Positions 10,539 through 22,400 of a stretch of DNA of 64,000 bases are shown one piece after another (position 1 is the first letter of the stretch; each line of letters begins with the position of its first letter). The stretch is taken from positions 2,604,009 to 2,668,008 of the forward strand of contig JAVTLE010000021.1 in the NCBI GenBank assembly GCA_033439295.1, read 5' to 3'. This stretch comes from Deuterostichococcus epilithicus (Eukaryota > Chlorophyta > Trebouxiophyceae > Prasiolales > Stichococcaceae). The notes under the pieces were generated by a model, which did not search any database, was not told the DNA's origin, and worked only from the letters and a program-made list of their open reading frames with translations. The position numbers and the translations under genes were made by a program.

Positions 10539-12490
10539 CTAGACCGCCCATGACAGCCCGGTTGTGTAATTGCGCACTAGAAAGTACTCTGCAGTGGCAT
10601 TAAAAAACGCTGGAGTCCCAGAAATAATACCTAGTGCAGATGGGTGCAGAGGAATGCAGATGAAGCATTGCCGCAAATGTAATGCTGGGCGGCGAAGGAT
10701 TGGGAGAAGGCATGGCCTGCGCACCTGCCAGAAGGCCGGCATTCAGCAGGACGACCGCAAAGCCATGCCAGCGCTGGTCGAACCGCGTCTCGGCAATGAT
10801 GCCCTCGACCACGCCGCCAAGCAGGAACAGCACCGGCGCCAGCACCCCGATCCAGCCGAACAGGCGGTGGAAGGCAACCATGTTGACTCCGGCAAAGGCG
10901 AAGAATGGGATGGCGATGTTTAAGGACAGCGGAAACGCTGGCTGCCCCCAGGCAGTGAAGGTGAGTCTCTTGGCTTGCGGACCCAGGAACGCGGACGCCA
11001 GGCCCAGCAAGCTGATGCCCACGTTCCAGGGCACAAAGTCGTACGCTGCGAGGTTCATAGCGACCAAACCAGCGCCCTGCGCGCATGCCATGACCAGTAA
11101 GGTTTTAGGATGCCGCAGGATATATGCATCGCCTTGCCGCAGTCCCCCAGGGATGTGAGACAGGCCAACACACGTGTTACCTGAAATATAAACAGGAATT
11201 TGTACGCCACACACCTACATGTGATCACACGGTTCTCAGCATCGTGCACAGGGTGCCTGCTCGCATGCAGATTTCGTATGCAAAATTCCCCAGGTGTAGC
11301 TTTGAAGGAGGCTGGGGTCTAATAGGATTGAAACGACAGATGGTAAAATCTCTCACCGCAGCCATTCGTTGTTGTTTGTGTAGATGTTGACCTGGAGGTC
11401 ATCGTACATCGTGTGTTTGATGTGCTCGTGCTTGCCGCCCAACTCGCCGCCTGACAGGATTGTGGGCGTCTTGAACTCTGCCACCTGTGTCCGTGACCGA
11501 TTGTTGTCATTACATGCTTGTCATAGGAGGGTGGGGTGAGGCACAGCAGGCAGGCGTCGCTGTCAGTGCGAGAACGTCACTGGCTGACTCTGCTCCCTGC
11601 TCACCTGCCACCCCTCGTACTCGTGCATCGTGATGCCCTGATTTTGCAAGAAAATTACGATAGAGATCAAAGCGAGCGTCCGCCGGATGATTGCGTGTTT
11701 GCATGTAGTCGCTTCATGGGCATCCCAAACTTCCATGCGCCATTCATCGGCACGTCACTCCGCTTACCATCACGCTGCCGAAGACTTGGCAGAGTGGCCC
11801 CATCAGCAGGCAGAACACCTGCAATGGTGCCAGAGATCATAGTAACATTCTGCGCAGCGGCATGCATGTGACATTGGGCTGCACAAGGGCACACATGACC
11901 AAATGTACTACCTGGAGCATGGAGACGTGGAAACCCCGCGCCGCAAAGATCCCCGCCTGCAGCGCCTCGACGTGGGTGAAGATGTGTGCCGCCAGCATGG
12001 TTGCCGGCACAAACGGGAGCCAGTGCACCAGCTGCACACAGTTGAGGATCCACTGTTGCGCCGTGTGCCCCATGCCGCACTCGACCAGCGCCAGCTTGGG
12101 CTCGGGCTTCTGCCAAAACCAGGCGTCACCGGGGTAGATGCCCTTATTGGGCCAGTCTGCCTCAAAGGGGTCAGGCACGGGGACTGTGCCAGCCTGGCCG
12201 GCGGTCGCCAGATCCCTGCACACAGTGCAGCGCCTCTGGTCGCCCGCAAGGCGCAGCGCTGGCGTCCTGTTCAGAGGAGTCAATAGCGGCTGTCAGTGTC
12301 CTGGCAGACCCTAATGCGACACGAGAGCCCTCGTGACGAAAGTTGAGTTGCACGAGATAGTTCTGTACGGGAGGCCGATTCGCAGAGGATCATGCACCCA
12401 CCTTCTCTGGAGGAACTTAGTTGTACTACAGATGTCTCCAGGCGCGGATGCCGTCTGAGCGCGGCTTTGAATGCGTGCCGACAGCATCAT
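10539..12490 (-). CDS. Unrecognised polytopic, histidine-rich membrane protein
   Basis: I do not recognise the family. Exon model in transcript order: 12490-12402, 12215-11912, 11818-11768, 11637-11605 (33 nt), 11484-11392 or to 11357, 11076-10725 and 10588-10539, about 323 residues. All junctions keep phase except the exon 5 to 6 link. There the natural GT donor at 11356 (after NNEWLR) has no matching acceptor in phase, so I used the earlier donor at 11391. The N-terminus MMLSARIQSRAQTASAPGD could be a targeting peptide. A soluble segment DPFEADWPNKGIYPGDAWFW is followed by several hydrophobic stretches, including LLGLASAFLGP, FAFAGVNMVAF and VLAPVLFLLGGVVEGII. Histidines recur in short motifs between them: GMGHTAQQW, AAHIFTHVEAL, TMHEYEGW and GKHEHIKHTMYD. 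That pattern could reflect a metal site, but nothing proves it. It starts divergently from DEG9. Confidence 0.65.
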
Positions 12491-13346
12491 GTTCTTGCAG
12501 TCCTCCACTGTGGCTTTGGCTGCGAAAGGCAAGAGCAAGCACGTCATCAGCTTTGATGCACAATGAAATGAGACCTTTGCGTTATCCGATTCCTTCGGAA
12601 GGCAAAATATGGTTGTAGATCAACTGCACCAGTTCTGTGTACAAGACGATCACCCGTGCAGCCTTCGTCACAACGGCTTACCGTCCCGCGCTTCGGCCGG
12701 CAAAATGGCACGGCAAATGATGCGGTAGACTGCGGTGTGGATGCGGAGCTCAACACACCGAGTTCCCTGCGATTTCCTTTGCCTCTGCAGATCTCGGCAT
12801 CGCGCATCACGTGAAGTCAGCCGCATCAGCTTCCATTGCTTCCAGGTGGAAGTCGATGAGAGCCGAGTAGATGAGAGGCGATGAGCTGCCGGATGCCTCG
12901 AGCATGTTGCAACACGTCTTGGATTTGTGAGGTTTGCACTCTGTCCAAAATGGATCTGAGGTCCTGCGCCGGCGCCTCTGTGTCTCCCAGGTGCGAGAGG
13001 ATTTGCGACGGCGGACAACGACACAGCGCCCGGCACACACTCAGGGAAGCGCGCGCTTTTAGCAGGTAAGCGAATCGTGTCATGTGTTCCTCATGGGAAA
13101 TCAAGCGTGATCCTGTGGTCCAGGAAGCTAGCGATGGCAAGCCCCTGCTCCGTGTCGTGCATCCGCACCTAGCGAGCCTCTCTCACGTCGCTCAGGTCTC
13201 GTCAGCTGTGTTGCTAATGCAGGCTGCTGCCAACACCCGCGCGGCAACACCTGTCAGCCAGGCGAACAGGTGCGGATCACTGATGTGGGTTGGCGCCTCT
13301 GCCGCTGCGTACCCACAGTAAGTTGGCATTGCCAGCATCCAGTGCG
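12491..13346. promoter_or_regulatory. Divergent intergenic region
   Basis: 856 bp between the starts of the membrane protein (minus) and DEG9 (plus); presumed promoters for both. In minus-strand frame with the former, an open stretch after a CTTTCGCAG acceptor-like site (about 12519) reads AKATVEDCKN just before the chosen Met, so an extra 5' exon is possible. No other structure seen. Confidence 0.4.
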
Positions 13347-16300
13347 ATGAGCAAACCTGCTGATGTCAGTGGTGTGATCCCGGACGGATACCCTCGTGCA
13401 GTCGAGCAGCCACAGCAAGCCAGCGCAGCCACCGAAGCGCCGCAGGGCCGGGGCCGCAAGAAACGCGGCAAGCTCAGGCAGCCAGACCAGGCAGCAGCCA
13501 ATGGCAGCAGCGAAAACTTCCAGCGCCGTGAGTTCTTGCTTAAGCCGCACACGCTTGCACGGCACGAATGGCGTGCCACACGCCGCAGCAATGCGCACCT
13601 GCAACCTACCCCGAAGAGGCTTCATGGGAAACGCGGGTTGCTGTCAAGTGGCCCGAGTCGCGATGAAGCGTGCACGTGCTGCAGGAGTGGGCTCGGACGC
13701 AGCGGCGCTGGACAGCATTGACGATGAGACCCTGTCGGGGCGAGCGCCGGCCGTGCCGTATGTCGATGATGGCGCCGCAGAGGCTGCGATGGCGGCCATG
13801 GGCAGGTTCATGGACGCTGTGGTCAAGGTATTTTACTGCTGGTGGGCTGGAGGCTGTTCTGGGAAAGGTCTGATACGTCACACTTGTCATGCTGGGCCGC
13901 CACCCTACAGGTGTACTGCGTGCACACGGAGCCCAACTACAGCTTGCCATGGCAGCGCAAGCGGCAATTCGCGACCACCAGCACAGGCTTCATGATCTCA
14001 GCCGGCGGGCCCGGCAGCCGGTGGCTGCTCACCAATGCGCACTCCGTGGAGTACCACTCACAGGCGAGTCGGAAAACCTGGCAAATCTGATGCCTCCACA
14101 AGTTTCAGCTGCCTTGCTACCAGCCGCCAGACGAACAGTGTCTGGCAACGAAGCACACGAGCGATGATGTTCACGCCAAGAGGCGTGCCTGTGGCACATC
14201 GTCACCGTGCTGGGCCGGCCGCGCAGCGGGCGGCGCGAGATCTTGCAGCTCGCTCGGCGAGCACGTGCGACTTCTCAGCTCGCTGTTGTCGCTTGACCAG
14301 GCCACGAGCTGTCCCTCCACACCGCGGACAGGTGAAGGTGAAGCGGCGCGGCGACGACCGCAAGTTCCTGGCGCGCGTGCTGGCGGTCGGCCACGAGTGC
14401 GACATCGCGCTGCTGACGGTGGACGACGACGCCTTCTGGGCCGGCGTCGCGCCGCTGGCCTTCGGCTCGCTGCCGCACCTGCAGGACGCCGTTGCGGTGG
14501 TGGGCTACCCCATCGGTGGCGACACCATCAGCGTCACCTCAGGTGATGCAGGCTCTTGGGTGGTNAGTNATTGGTGTCATTTTGGGAAGGTGGNGGAGGA
14601 AGGGGGGGGGAGGGGGTGTGCTTGGATGCTGCAGGGTGGTGGGCTACCCCTTGGGCGGTGACANCANCANCTGTCACCTCAGGGGCCTGGGTTTCCTGGG
14701 GTTTGGCCCTGCCCGTCTGAGCATACGGGGGTGGGTGCAGGGACTGCTAGGGCTTTCCCGGGCTGCGTGGCGCCCATGCGCCATGCTCATGTGCTGATGC
14801 CGGATCAGTGCACAAGCGTGCCTGGGAGCTTGTATCGTGACCCGAGCTGCCACGCATGTGCAGGCGTGGTCAGCCGCATCGAGGTGACGTCGTATGCGCA
14901 CAGCAGCACGGAGCTGCTGGGTGTGCAGATCGATGCAGCCATCAACAGCGGCAACTCAGGTGGGACTGCCGTCTAGCTCGCTGTGAGATCTCGCCGCTCG
15001 TTGTCACTTTGCTGCTGTTTGGGAGGGGAAACGCTCGACCATGTGCGCCATCATCAGCCTGCCAGAGCCGGCAGCCGGAGCTCCCTGCGTGCCTGGCAGC
15101 AGCTGTGGCGAGGTTCCTCGTGCTGCAGCCTGGCAGCTTGCACAGCCTAATGTGATGACGCTCAGCAATCTCGCGTTGCATTGCTGTGGTCCGCAGGCGG
15201 CCCCGTCTTCAACCAGGCAGGGCAGTGCGTGGGCATTGCCTTCCAGTCGCTGTCCGGCGGCGATGCAGAAAACATTGGGTGAGTGACTGTGTGCAGTCAG
15301 TCGCCAAAATAGTGTCCTTAGCTGTGGTGAAGGCGTTTTGATGCTCCTAGTGACGGCATTGTAGTGCTTGACAGCGCCTTCACCCTGATGCGCTTTCCTC
15401 GGGCAGCTGCCTGCGCGGCTTGCGCCTGCACCTTGCACCTGCACCTTGACACCAACTCAACCGGTGCAGCTGCGCAGATGCCAAGCGTCGATCGCGCAGT
15501 AATTCCTGAGCTGACTTGAGACGTGGCGCCGTGTCCTGTGCGCAGCTACGTCATCCCGACGCCGGTGATAGACCACTTTTTGACAGACTACCGGCGCAAC
15601 GGTAAGTTCACGGGATTCCCCTCCCTGGGCATCCGGTGGCAGCGCATGGAGTCGGACCCCCTGAGGTGCGCTGCCGCCCTGACTGGCCTCACACACTTCG
15701 CCTTGCTTCCGCCCCTGACTCACCACCTCGCCTTGCTGCCTGCCCCCCATGGCCGCTGCAGAAGACTGATCGGGAAGACAAGCGTCACGCGGCGCACCGC
15801 ACCCTGCGGACTGCGAGCAGAGTCCACAGTGCGCGGCGATTCTCGAGCCGCCCCAGCAGCAGGGCTGCTGCCGTCCGCAGCCGGGTTTGGGACGCTGACC
15901 CAAGTGTTTACGCTGCGCTGCCCAGGGAGTCGTACCAGATGACGCCACAGCAGAAGGGCGTGATGGTGCGCGCGGTCAGCCCGGTGGCAGACGCGGCCAA
16001 GCATCTCAAGCCAGATGACGTCATCATGTGCTTTGACGGCGTGCAGGTCGCCTCCGACGGCACCGTGCCCTTCCGGTGCGGGTCCCATCTCAGATATTAC
16101 TCAAATTGACGCTGAAACCTGAGCTGCAATGTCTGCTCCGCGGGGCGGCTCGGCGACGAGTGCTCAGCAGCCTTGGATCTGGCGTTTCGGTTGTCCAGCC
16201 GGTCAGGATCAACCCCTGCGCAACGCCGATGCCCGATGCCAAGGCGCCGTCCCACGCGAAGGGGAGCGCATCTGGTCTGCTTTGGTGCTTCTGATCCACA

Positions 16301-18213
16301 CTCCAGGCGCTGACGCACGCATGCTAGCGCAGACGTTGTTCACGCCTGCCACGCAAGCCCGCCTGCATTCGGTCCCCAAACCGCTCCGGCGACAGCCTGC
16401 TGTCCCACCTCGCAGGTCCGGCGAGCGCATCGCCTTCGGGTACCTCATATCCCAAAAGTTCACGGGGGAGCGCGCAAACGTGGAGGTGCTGCGGGGCGGG
16501 GCCCCCTCGGAGCTGGACATCCAGCTGTCGGCGCCGCAGCCGCTGGTGCCGCTGCACCTCGCCGGCGCCGACCCCTCCTTCCTCGTCGTCTCCGGTGCTT
16601 TGATTTCAACTCCTTTGGTTCTGGTGTGTACTTCAGTGAGACGCAGTGCGCTGGCGTGAATGCCCCTTCTTGAAGCTGCACAGCTGCTGCTGGAGCCGGC
16701 CCGACGAGGCAAGGGGTGGCTCTGGCATCACCACAGAGCCGCGAGAAGCCCTTGCCAGCACCGCCGCCGGACCACAGCCTGTTCGAACACAGACAGGCAC
16801 GATTCCATATCCAGCGCACTTAGGGCACCAAAGCCGATGCATCAAACTCTGCGCTGCGGCAGGCCTGGTGTTCACGGCGTGCTGCGAGCCGTACCTGGCC
16901 TCAGAATATGGGGGGGACTACGACACCGACTCCCCCGTCAAGCTGCTGGACCGCCTGCTGTATGGCCTCAAGCAGCGCCCGGGGCAGCAGGTTGTGCTGC
17001 TGTCGCAGGCGAGTTTCCTCCTCCCCCCTAACCTACTCCACTGCTCCAGGGCTTCACAGCTGCCGACCCTGATGCAAGCATGCTGCTGGGTTCACCCATT
17101 GCGGCTGGTGCTCTTCGGTTGGCTTCGGTCTTCTGCTCTGCCTTGCTGATGCCTTGCTGGCCGATGTGCTGCAAATAATAAAGAGCTGCAACACCGGCCG
17201 CGTCCCGTGATGACACATATGCGAATTGAGTCCTCCTTCGGGAGGGCACATACATGAGACCTTTTCCGCTTATTGCCTGATGGACGCAGCCCCTCTAGGC
17301 ACTTGCAACCCCATGCCAAATGCACACAACAATTTAACGCATCGCAGGCCACTCATTGGCCTTGACAGGCACCGTCCTGCAGCCGGACACCTTCCCTCTG
17401 CTGGTCAAATTTCGAGGCTGTACGGCTTGCGCACATCGGCACTTCGTTCATAATACCTGTGCGCCGCTGTTTAGGTGCTGGCGTGCGACTCGACGCTGGG
17501 CTATGAAGACCTCTACAACATGCAGGTGCGACGTCAATCACGAGAGGGCTTGCCGACTCACTTCGCATGATCTCGTGTCAATACAACAGCAGCATCACTG
17601 GCATTCGTCGGCGCCGGCCGCTGAGGTTTGTAGAGGTGCCCGGCTGCTGACTTCAGGCTGGCTGCCAAAGCCTAAGAAACATAAACGAAAATCGAAATGA
17701 CTGTCACGTTTCTCACTTTGCAGGTGAAGAAGTTTAATGGCACGGAGGTGGACAACCTGCGCCACCTGGCAGAGCTGACCGCCGGCTGCGAGGACCGCTT
17801 CATGCGCTTCGACCTCGACTACGAGGTGAGCGCTCTTTGTCCCTGACCTGTAGCCCTTCCAAACTGCAGTGCGCTTTGGCAAGCTGCATTCGCTGCTCGC
17901 TCGGCCCTGTTGGGCTGGCGTTTCACACCTCAGAGGTTGCCTAGCAAAACACAGGTTTCACACCCAGCAGGGGCTGCCTCCCGCCCTGTAAATTGTGCGC
18001 CGACCCTGGCGGTCACTGCCTACCCTTCACATGTTGTGGCATCTCTGGCGACAGGAGGTGGTGGTGCTGGACACGGCGGCGGCGCGGGCGGCGACGACCG
18101 AGATTCTGGCGGCGCACTCTATCCCGGCGGCCGTGTCCAAGGACCTGGCGGACCTGCTGCCCAAGGCGCCGCCAAAGCCGCAGCCCCTGGAGCAGACCGC
18201 GGCGGAGCCCTAG
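13347..18213 (+). CDS. DEG9: DEG9-type serine protease (Deg/HtrA family)
   Basis: ATP-independent serine endopeptidase of the plant DEG9 group; Arabidopsis DEG9 is nuclear/nucleolar. Thirteen exons: 13347-13527, 13685-13827, 13911-14063, 14332-14542, 14864-14959, 15197-15278, 15546-15665, 15926-16075, 16416-16594, 16863-17008, 17475-17525, 17724-17825, 18055-18213. Phases agree and give 590 residues, close to the Arabidopsis length. The triad is visible: His in LLTNAHSVE (about 152), Asp in [12 protein letters not shown] (about 183), Ser in NSGNSGGPVF (about 261). A PDZ region follows ([20 protein letters not shown]), then the DEG9-specific second half ([32 protein letters not shown]). The N-terminus is basic ([11 protein letters not shown]), which would suit a nuclear protein. 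Introns 3 and 10 use GC donors (both CAG/GCGAGT). Intron 4 is gappy and holds a partial copy of exon 4. Confidence 0.95.
14634..14682 (+). repeat. Diverged copy of the end of DEG9 exon 4 inside intron 4
   Basis: The stretch GGTGGTGGGCTACCCC... through CTGTCACCTCAGG repeats the 3' end of exon 4 (about 14495-14543) at an offset of about 139 bp, with several mismatches and six N bases in and around it. It contains no clean open continuation and is best read as a partial internal duplication or an assembly collapse. Confidence 0.6.
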
Positions 18214-19490
18214 ACAGCAGACCACGGCCGAGCCCCGGCCGGACCGGGAGTACGGACGGCGGCAGCCGGTGGTGAGACTGCAGCGGTGTACAGGCCGACA
18301 ACGGCTGCTCGGGAGCAGAGGCGATCGCGATGTCAATATTGGCGCAGCAGCTGTTGCCGTACCAGCTCGGCTGACTGGCAGCTTCAGCCGCACACAGACC
18401 AGATGGGATCGGACAGGGTCTTGCAATTTTGGCACCATCTATTGGATTGTGGTACCGGTAGTGGATACTGACGCCACCCTGCCATCAGGTACCTAACACC
18501 CAGAAACGACACACCAATTCATAATACACGAGCTAAAAAGCTAAAAAGGTTTGTGTATCCCTGACGCATGCGGTGCAATGCATCCTGAAATGGGGGACGG
18601 AGGCTGCCTTTACTTTGATATTTCGGGGTGTGTTTTCCAATTGCTGAAGGTACATCGAGCAATTGACCTCTGCGAACGCTGTGCCAATTGTGCAGTCGGG
18701 ACACAACGTCTGCACCCAATCTGGAACTTTGCAGCAAAAGCGCCGTCCAATGATGGCATTGAAGGTACAGTACACGGTACTACATCAGTTGAGCTAAACC
18801 ACAAGCGGCGACCACATCGCCACTCCCAATAACACCGGCAGACAGGAAGGTTCATCCTCCGCCTGCGTCTTGTTCAAGTGTTCGAAAACCTCCCCAGAAA
18901 CGTTTCTGTCGCCTCCCAGGCCGCAGCTTGGACATTCAGTATGCCGCCAGCATCCTCCCCCGATTTGATGTGGCGTCATCGCATCCTGCGAGCATCCTCA
19001 GGTTATGGTAAAGGTTCTGTCAAATGTAGGTGAGAGGTTTCTGGGCATCTCCTGCACAAGAAATGACGAGCCAGGTCAATCATGTGCACACCACTGCCTT
19101 GTCGCAGCGGACACCATGCACTAGCCATGCACTCTGCGTCGCGCTGATGAAATGCTTACCAGTGCTCAGACGGTATTTTTTTTTCTCTCGACCTGCGCTG
19201 TGCTGACAGTAGTCCAGAGAAGGGAGACGCACCATGCGAGGACAGCTGCTCGCCAAAAGGGGCGCCGCGCATGTGGCCACCATCGCTGGCGCCGCTGTCC
19301 GTCGGTGTCGGCTCCTCGAACGTCACGTGCGGCTTGTCTCGTGGCGACGCGTGGCCTGCGTCACAGCCCGAGGTCTGCTTCGCAAGCTGGCAGACGTGCT
19401 GTGTGCACTAAAGGGCGCAGCACCTGACGCAGCTATGCATGACACATGAGGGACCTGCCCCGAAGCGGTGCGCAGAAGCTGAGGCCGTCG
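18214..19490. other. Convergent intergenic region
   Basis: 1277 bp between the stops of DEG9 and the GATA-type gene. It holds a T-rich run near 19171-19181 and a 71-codon open frame (19234-19449, plus) with no recognisable similarity. I see no gene here. Confidence 0.4.
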
Positions 19491-22400
19491 TCAGCTTGCA
19501 TGTCGTGGGTCACCTTCAAATGCCTGAGGCAGTGCCGTTCCTGCGCCCTGGCCGTTCTCCTCCAGCAGCTGCTGCTGCTCCAGCGCCAGGCGGGCGGCAG
19601 CCTGCAAGCCCAGACGCCACAGGAGTCGTTGCTGTCCACTCGTTCAGCTGTGCATATTCCCAGGGCACGGGCCAGATGATAAAAAAGACCCGAGAATGCG
19701 AAAGCGGCCCCTTTCAGAAGGGTGGTGGCGACACGATGTTGATACCCAGTTGTTGGATGTCCGTCAGCGCACCTGCATTGTGGCGGTGGGCGGCTGCTGC
19801 AGCAGCGGCAGCCAGTCGGCGTGGACGCCGATCTGCGCCAGCAGCTGCGGTGCGCTGCAGTGGGAGTCGCCGCCGCTGCTGGCGCGCCGTCGCTTGCCGC
19901 GCCTGCTGCTGCCGTCGTCGCTGGTCAAGCCCTGATGCATACGAGACTGTGACTGTTGGAACGGACTCACAGCAGCTGCACCGCGCCGTTGTAACAGACT
20001 GCAGAGACGTGGGTGCACCGGCAAGCCTGGACAGAAGCATCAGTGCATGAGCGGACACATGGGTTGGTAGGCGCATGCACAGCAGACCGTCCGGTTCTGG
20101 GTCTCTATTTACCGACTGAAAGACTTGCTCTGTAAAAGGTGCACACCGGCTCAGGGGAGGCAAATTTCCGGGAGCGGCCGACACGGCGGGCGGGCTGCGG
20201 CCCCTCGCCCGCGCCGGGCTGCAAACCCCAGGCCGGGTCCGCCACAACCGCCGTATCCGCGCTGCCACCCGACAGGTTGTGTGACTCCGGCGATGCAAAC
20301 ATGGGCGCCTGCGGCACGGCAGTACAATATGCTGAGGAGAGCCCAGATGTCCTGGATGCATCAACACGGCACTGGGTTGCATGACTCGAGCGTCTCTCGA
20401 GGCTTGTGTCATCCTGAAGCGTCTCTTGCTTGGAGTGCAACAAGCAGCGATGGGGTGCAACGACCAGCGAGTGCTGGGGTGCTGCACCCCTCCGCTGCGC
20501 AGGATGCGGGTGCTGCGTCTGTGCGCCGCTGCAGCACTCACCAGGACAGCCGTTGGCGTGCTCTTGCCCGGCTTGCGGCTGCGCCGCCTGTGCGACACCG
20601 ACGCTGCTGTTGGCGCCATCGCGGGCGTCACCACCGGCGCNGGCGGTACTGNGACGGCGGCGGCCGCAGCTGCAGTTCCACCGTTGGCCGCGCTACCACG
20701 TGCGGACCTGGCGGACCGCCGGCCGGCCGCCGGCGGGCTGGGAGCAGCCATCTCCTCCGCCGCAGCGCCCAGCGCAGATATCCCCGCGGCGGTGCCGCCG
20801 GCCCCAAAACCCGTCAGCGCGGCGGCGTCGCCGCCATCAGCTGCGCCTGCCTGCGGCGCGGCGGGCGCCGCTGGCTCGAAGGCGGCTGGGGGGACTGGCG
20901 CCGGCGCTCGCAGGNCCAGCGCCCGCACGTCATGCACCTCCAGCGATGCCAAGGTGGCCTCGTCCACGCCCAGCCGGGACAAGCCCTTCAGGACTGCTGG
21001 GAAGGTGCCTATGGACGCCCGGCAGGCGCCTGCGGCAGGAAGTGAGAGTCGGCCTTCTGGCGGTGCGGGCTTCCCAAGTCGCCTGGAGCCGCCAGGTGTG
21101 TGCTCAAAAAGTCAGCAGGCAAACTCCGCAGCGGCAGAGCGCAAAGTCCTGCAGCGCTCCGAAGTGCAGCTCCCTCCTGTGCGAGGGTAGTGCGCCTTCC
21201 AGAGGGGGCAGGGACGCACCCTTGGCCAGGGCGCCGCCCGAGACGAGGAGCGCCATCTCGGGGCGGGAGGCTGAGCGCACGAGGCCGCTGACAGCCTCCG
21301 CCGCGCGAATCATGGCCAGGTAGAAGGCGCTTGTGCGGTCCGTGTGTGGGACCAGCGCCACCTGGAGGAGGCAGTGGCAGAGGCGCAGGTGAGGATCTCG
21401 CAGCACCGGTCTGCGCCAGCGCCCGGCTGAGCGGCCCCAGCCGGCTCCCGCCTCAGCAGGCAGGCTTGCAGGCTGCCGCGGCACACAGCAGCACTGACCG
21501 GACCGTCAAATTGGACCGTCACGCCGGCCGTCAACCAGTCCATGCAGACCGAGACAAGTGCGAGTCCGGCACCACAGGTTGCCTTTGCACCTGGACTTGG
21601 CGCAGCGCAAGGGCGGGCTGACCGTGGGGTGCGCCCGCCAGCCGCGCCAGCTGAAAGGGCGGCCGGCCCGGCGCCTGCACCCACACCTGTTGGCGCAGCC
21701 AGAGTGTGTGCATCAGAGCGGGGCGCCAAGGCCGGATGATGACGCATCGCAGTGAGTCAATGTACGCTCGAGACCCAGGCATCATGGACGAATCTGGTGC
21801 ATGCCCGGCATCAAGGGCAAATGCCTCAGGCTGCGGTCGAGGCACAGTGGGGGGCCGCGATGCAGTCAATGAGCACACCTGCTCGACACGGGTGAAGTCG
21901 CCGGGCAGCATCGCCGCGGCGGCGTCGCGCGCCGCCGNCTCGCCCCTCTCGGGCCATTTGGGCGGCCGCCCCGGCCGCTTGCCGGCGCTGCCGTCGCCGG
22001 TGCCCTTGCCCGCCGCTGCCCGTCGAGCTTTCTTGGCCGGCCGCGAAGGCGCCGCCGCTGCAGCAACACCGGTCTCGGCCTCCGGGACGAAGTCGGCGTC
22101 AAGAGCGTCTCCACTGCCGCCGGCGGCGCGGCCGGCCGAGCGTGTCACCGGCGACTGCGGCGCCTCCGGCACAGGGCTGCAGCCTGACTTGCGCTTGCGC
22201 CCCGTGTCGCAGCTGCGGCACAGCTCCTGGCCTGCAGTCAATAATCGAAAGGCAATCGAGCCAGCCCACTCATGAAATTGCTTCCTGTTGCATGGCCCCT
22301 ATATCCTTGTAAACAGGAACACACTTCATTCGACTTCAAGCCGCAGGATATCACTGGCACAGACGCACATCACACTGCAGTAACCGCCTTCGCTTGTCAG

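Noticed and set aside
19234-19449. 71-codon plus-strand frame between DEG9 and the GATA-type gene
   Set aside because: No family resemblance, no splice partners and a basic composition typical of chance frames in GC-rich DNA.
20476-20490. Palindrome GGGGTGCTGCACCCC in a GATA-gene intron
   Set aside because: Short, isolated, inside an intron; expected by chance in GC-rich DNA.
19714-20982. 422-codon minus-strand open frame
   Set aside because: It reads through parts of three exons and two introns of the GATA-type gene; splice sites and phases favour the spliced model.
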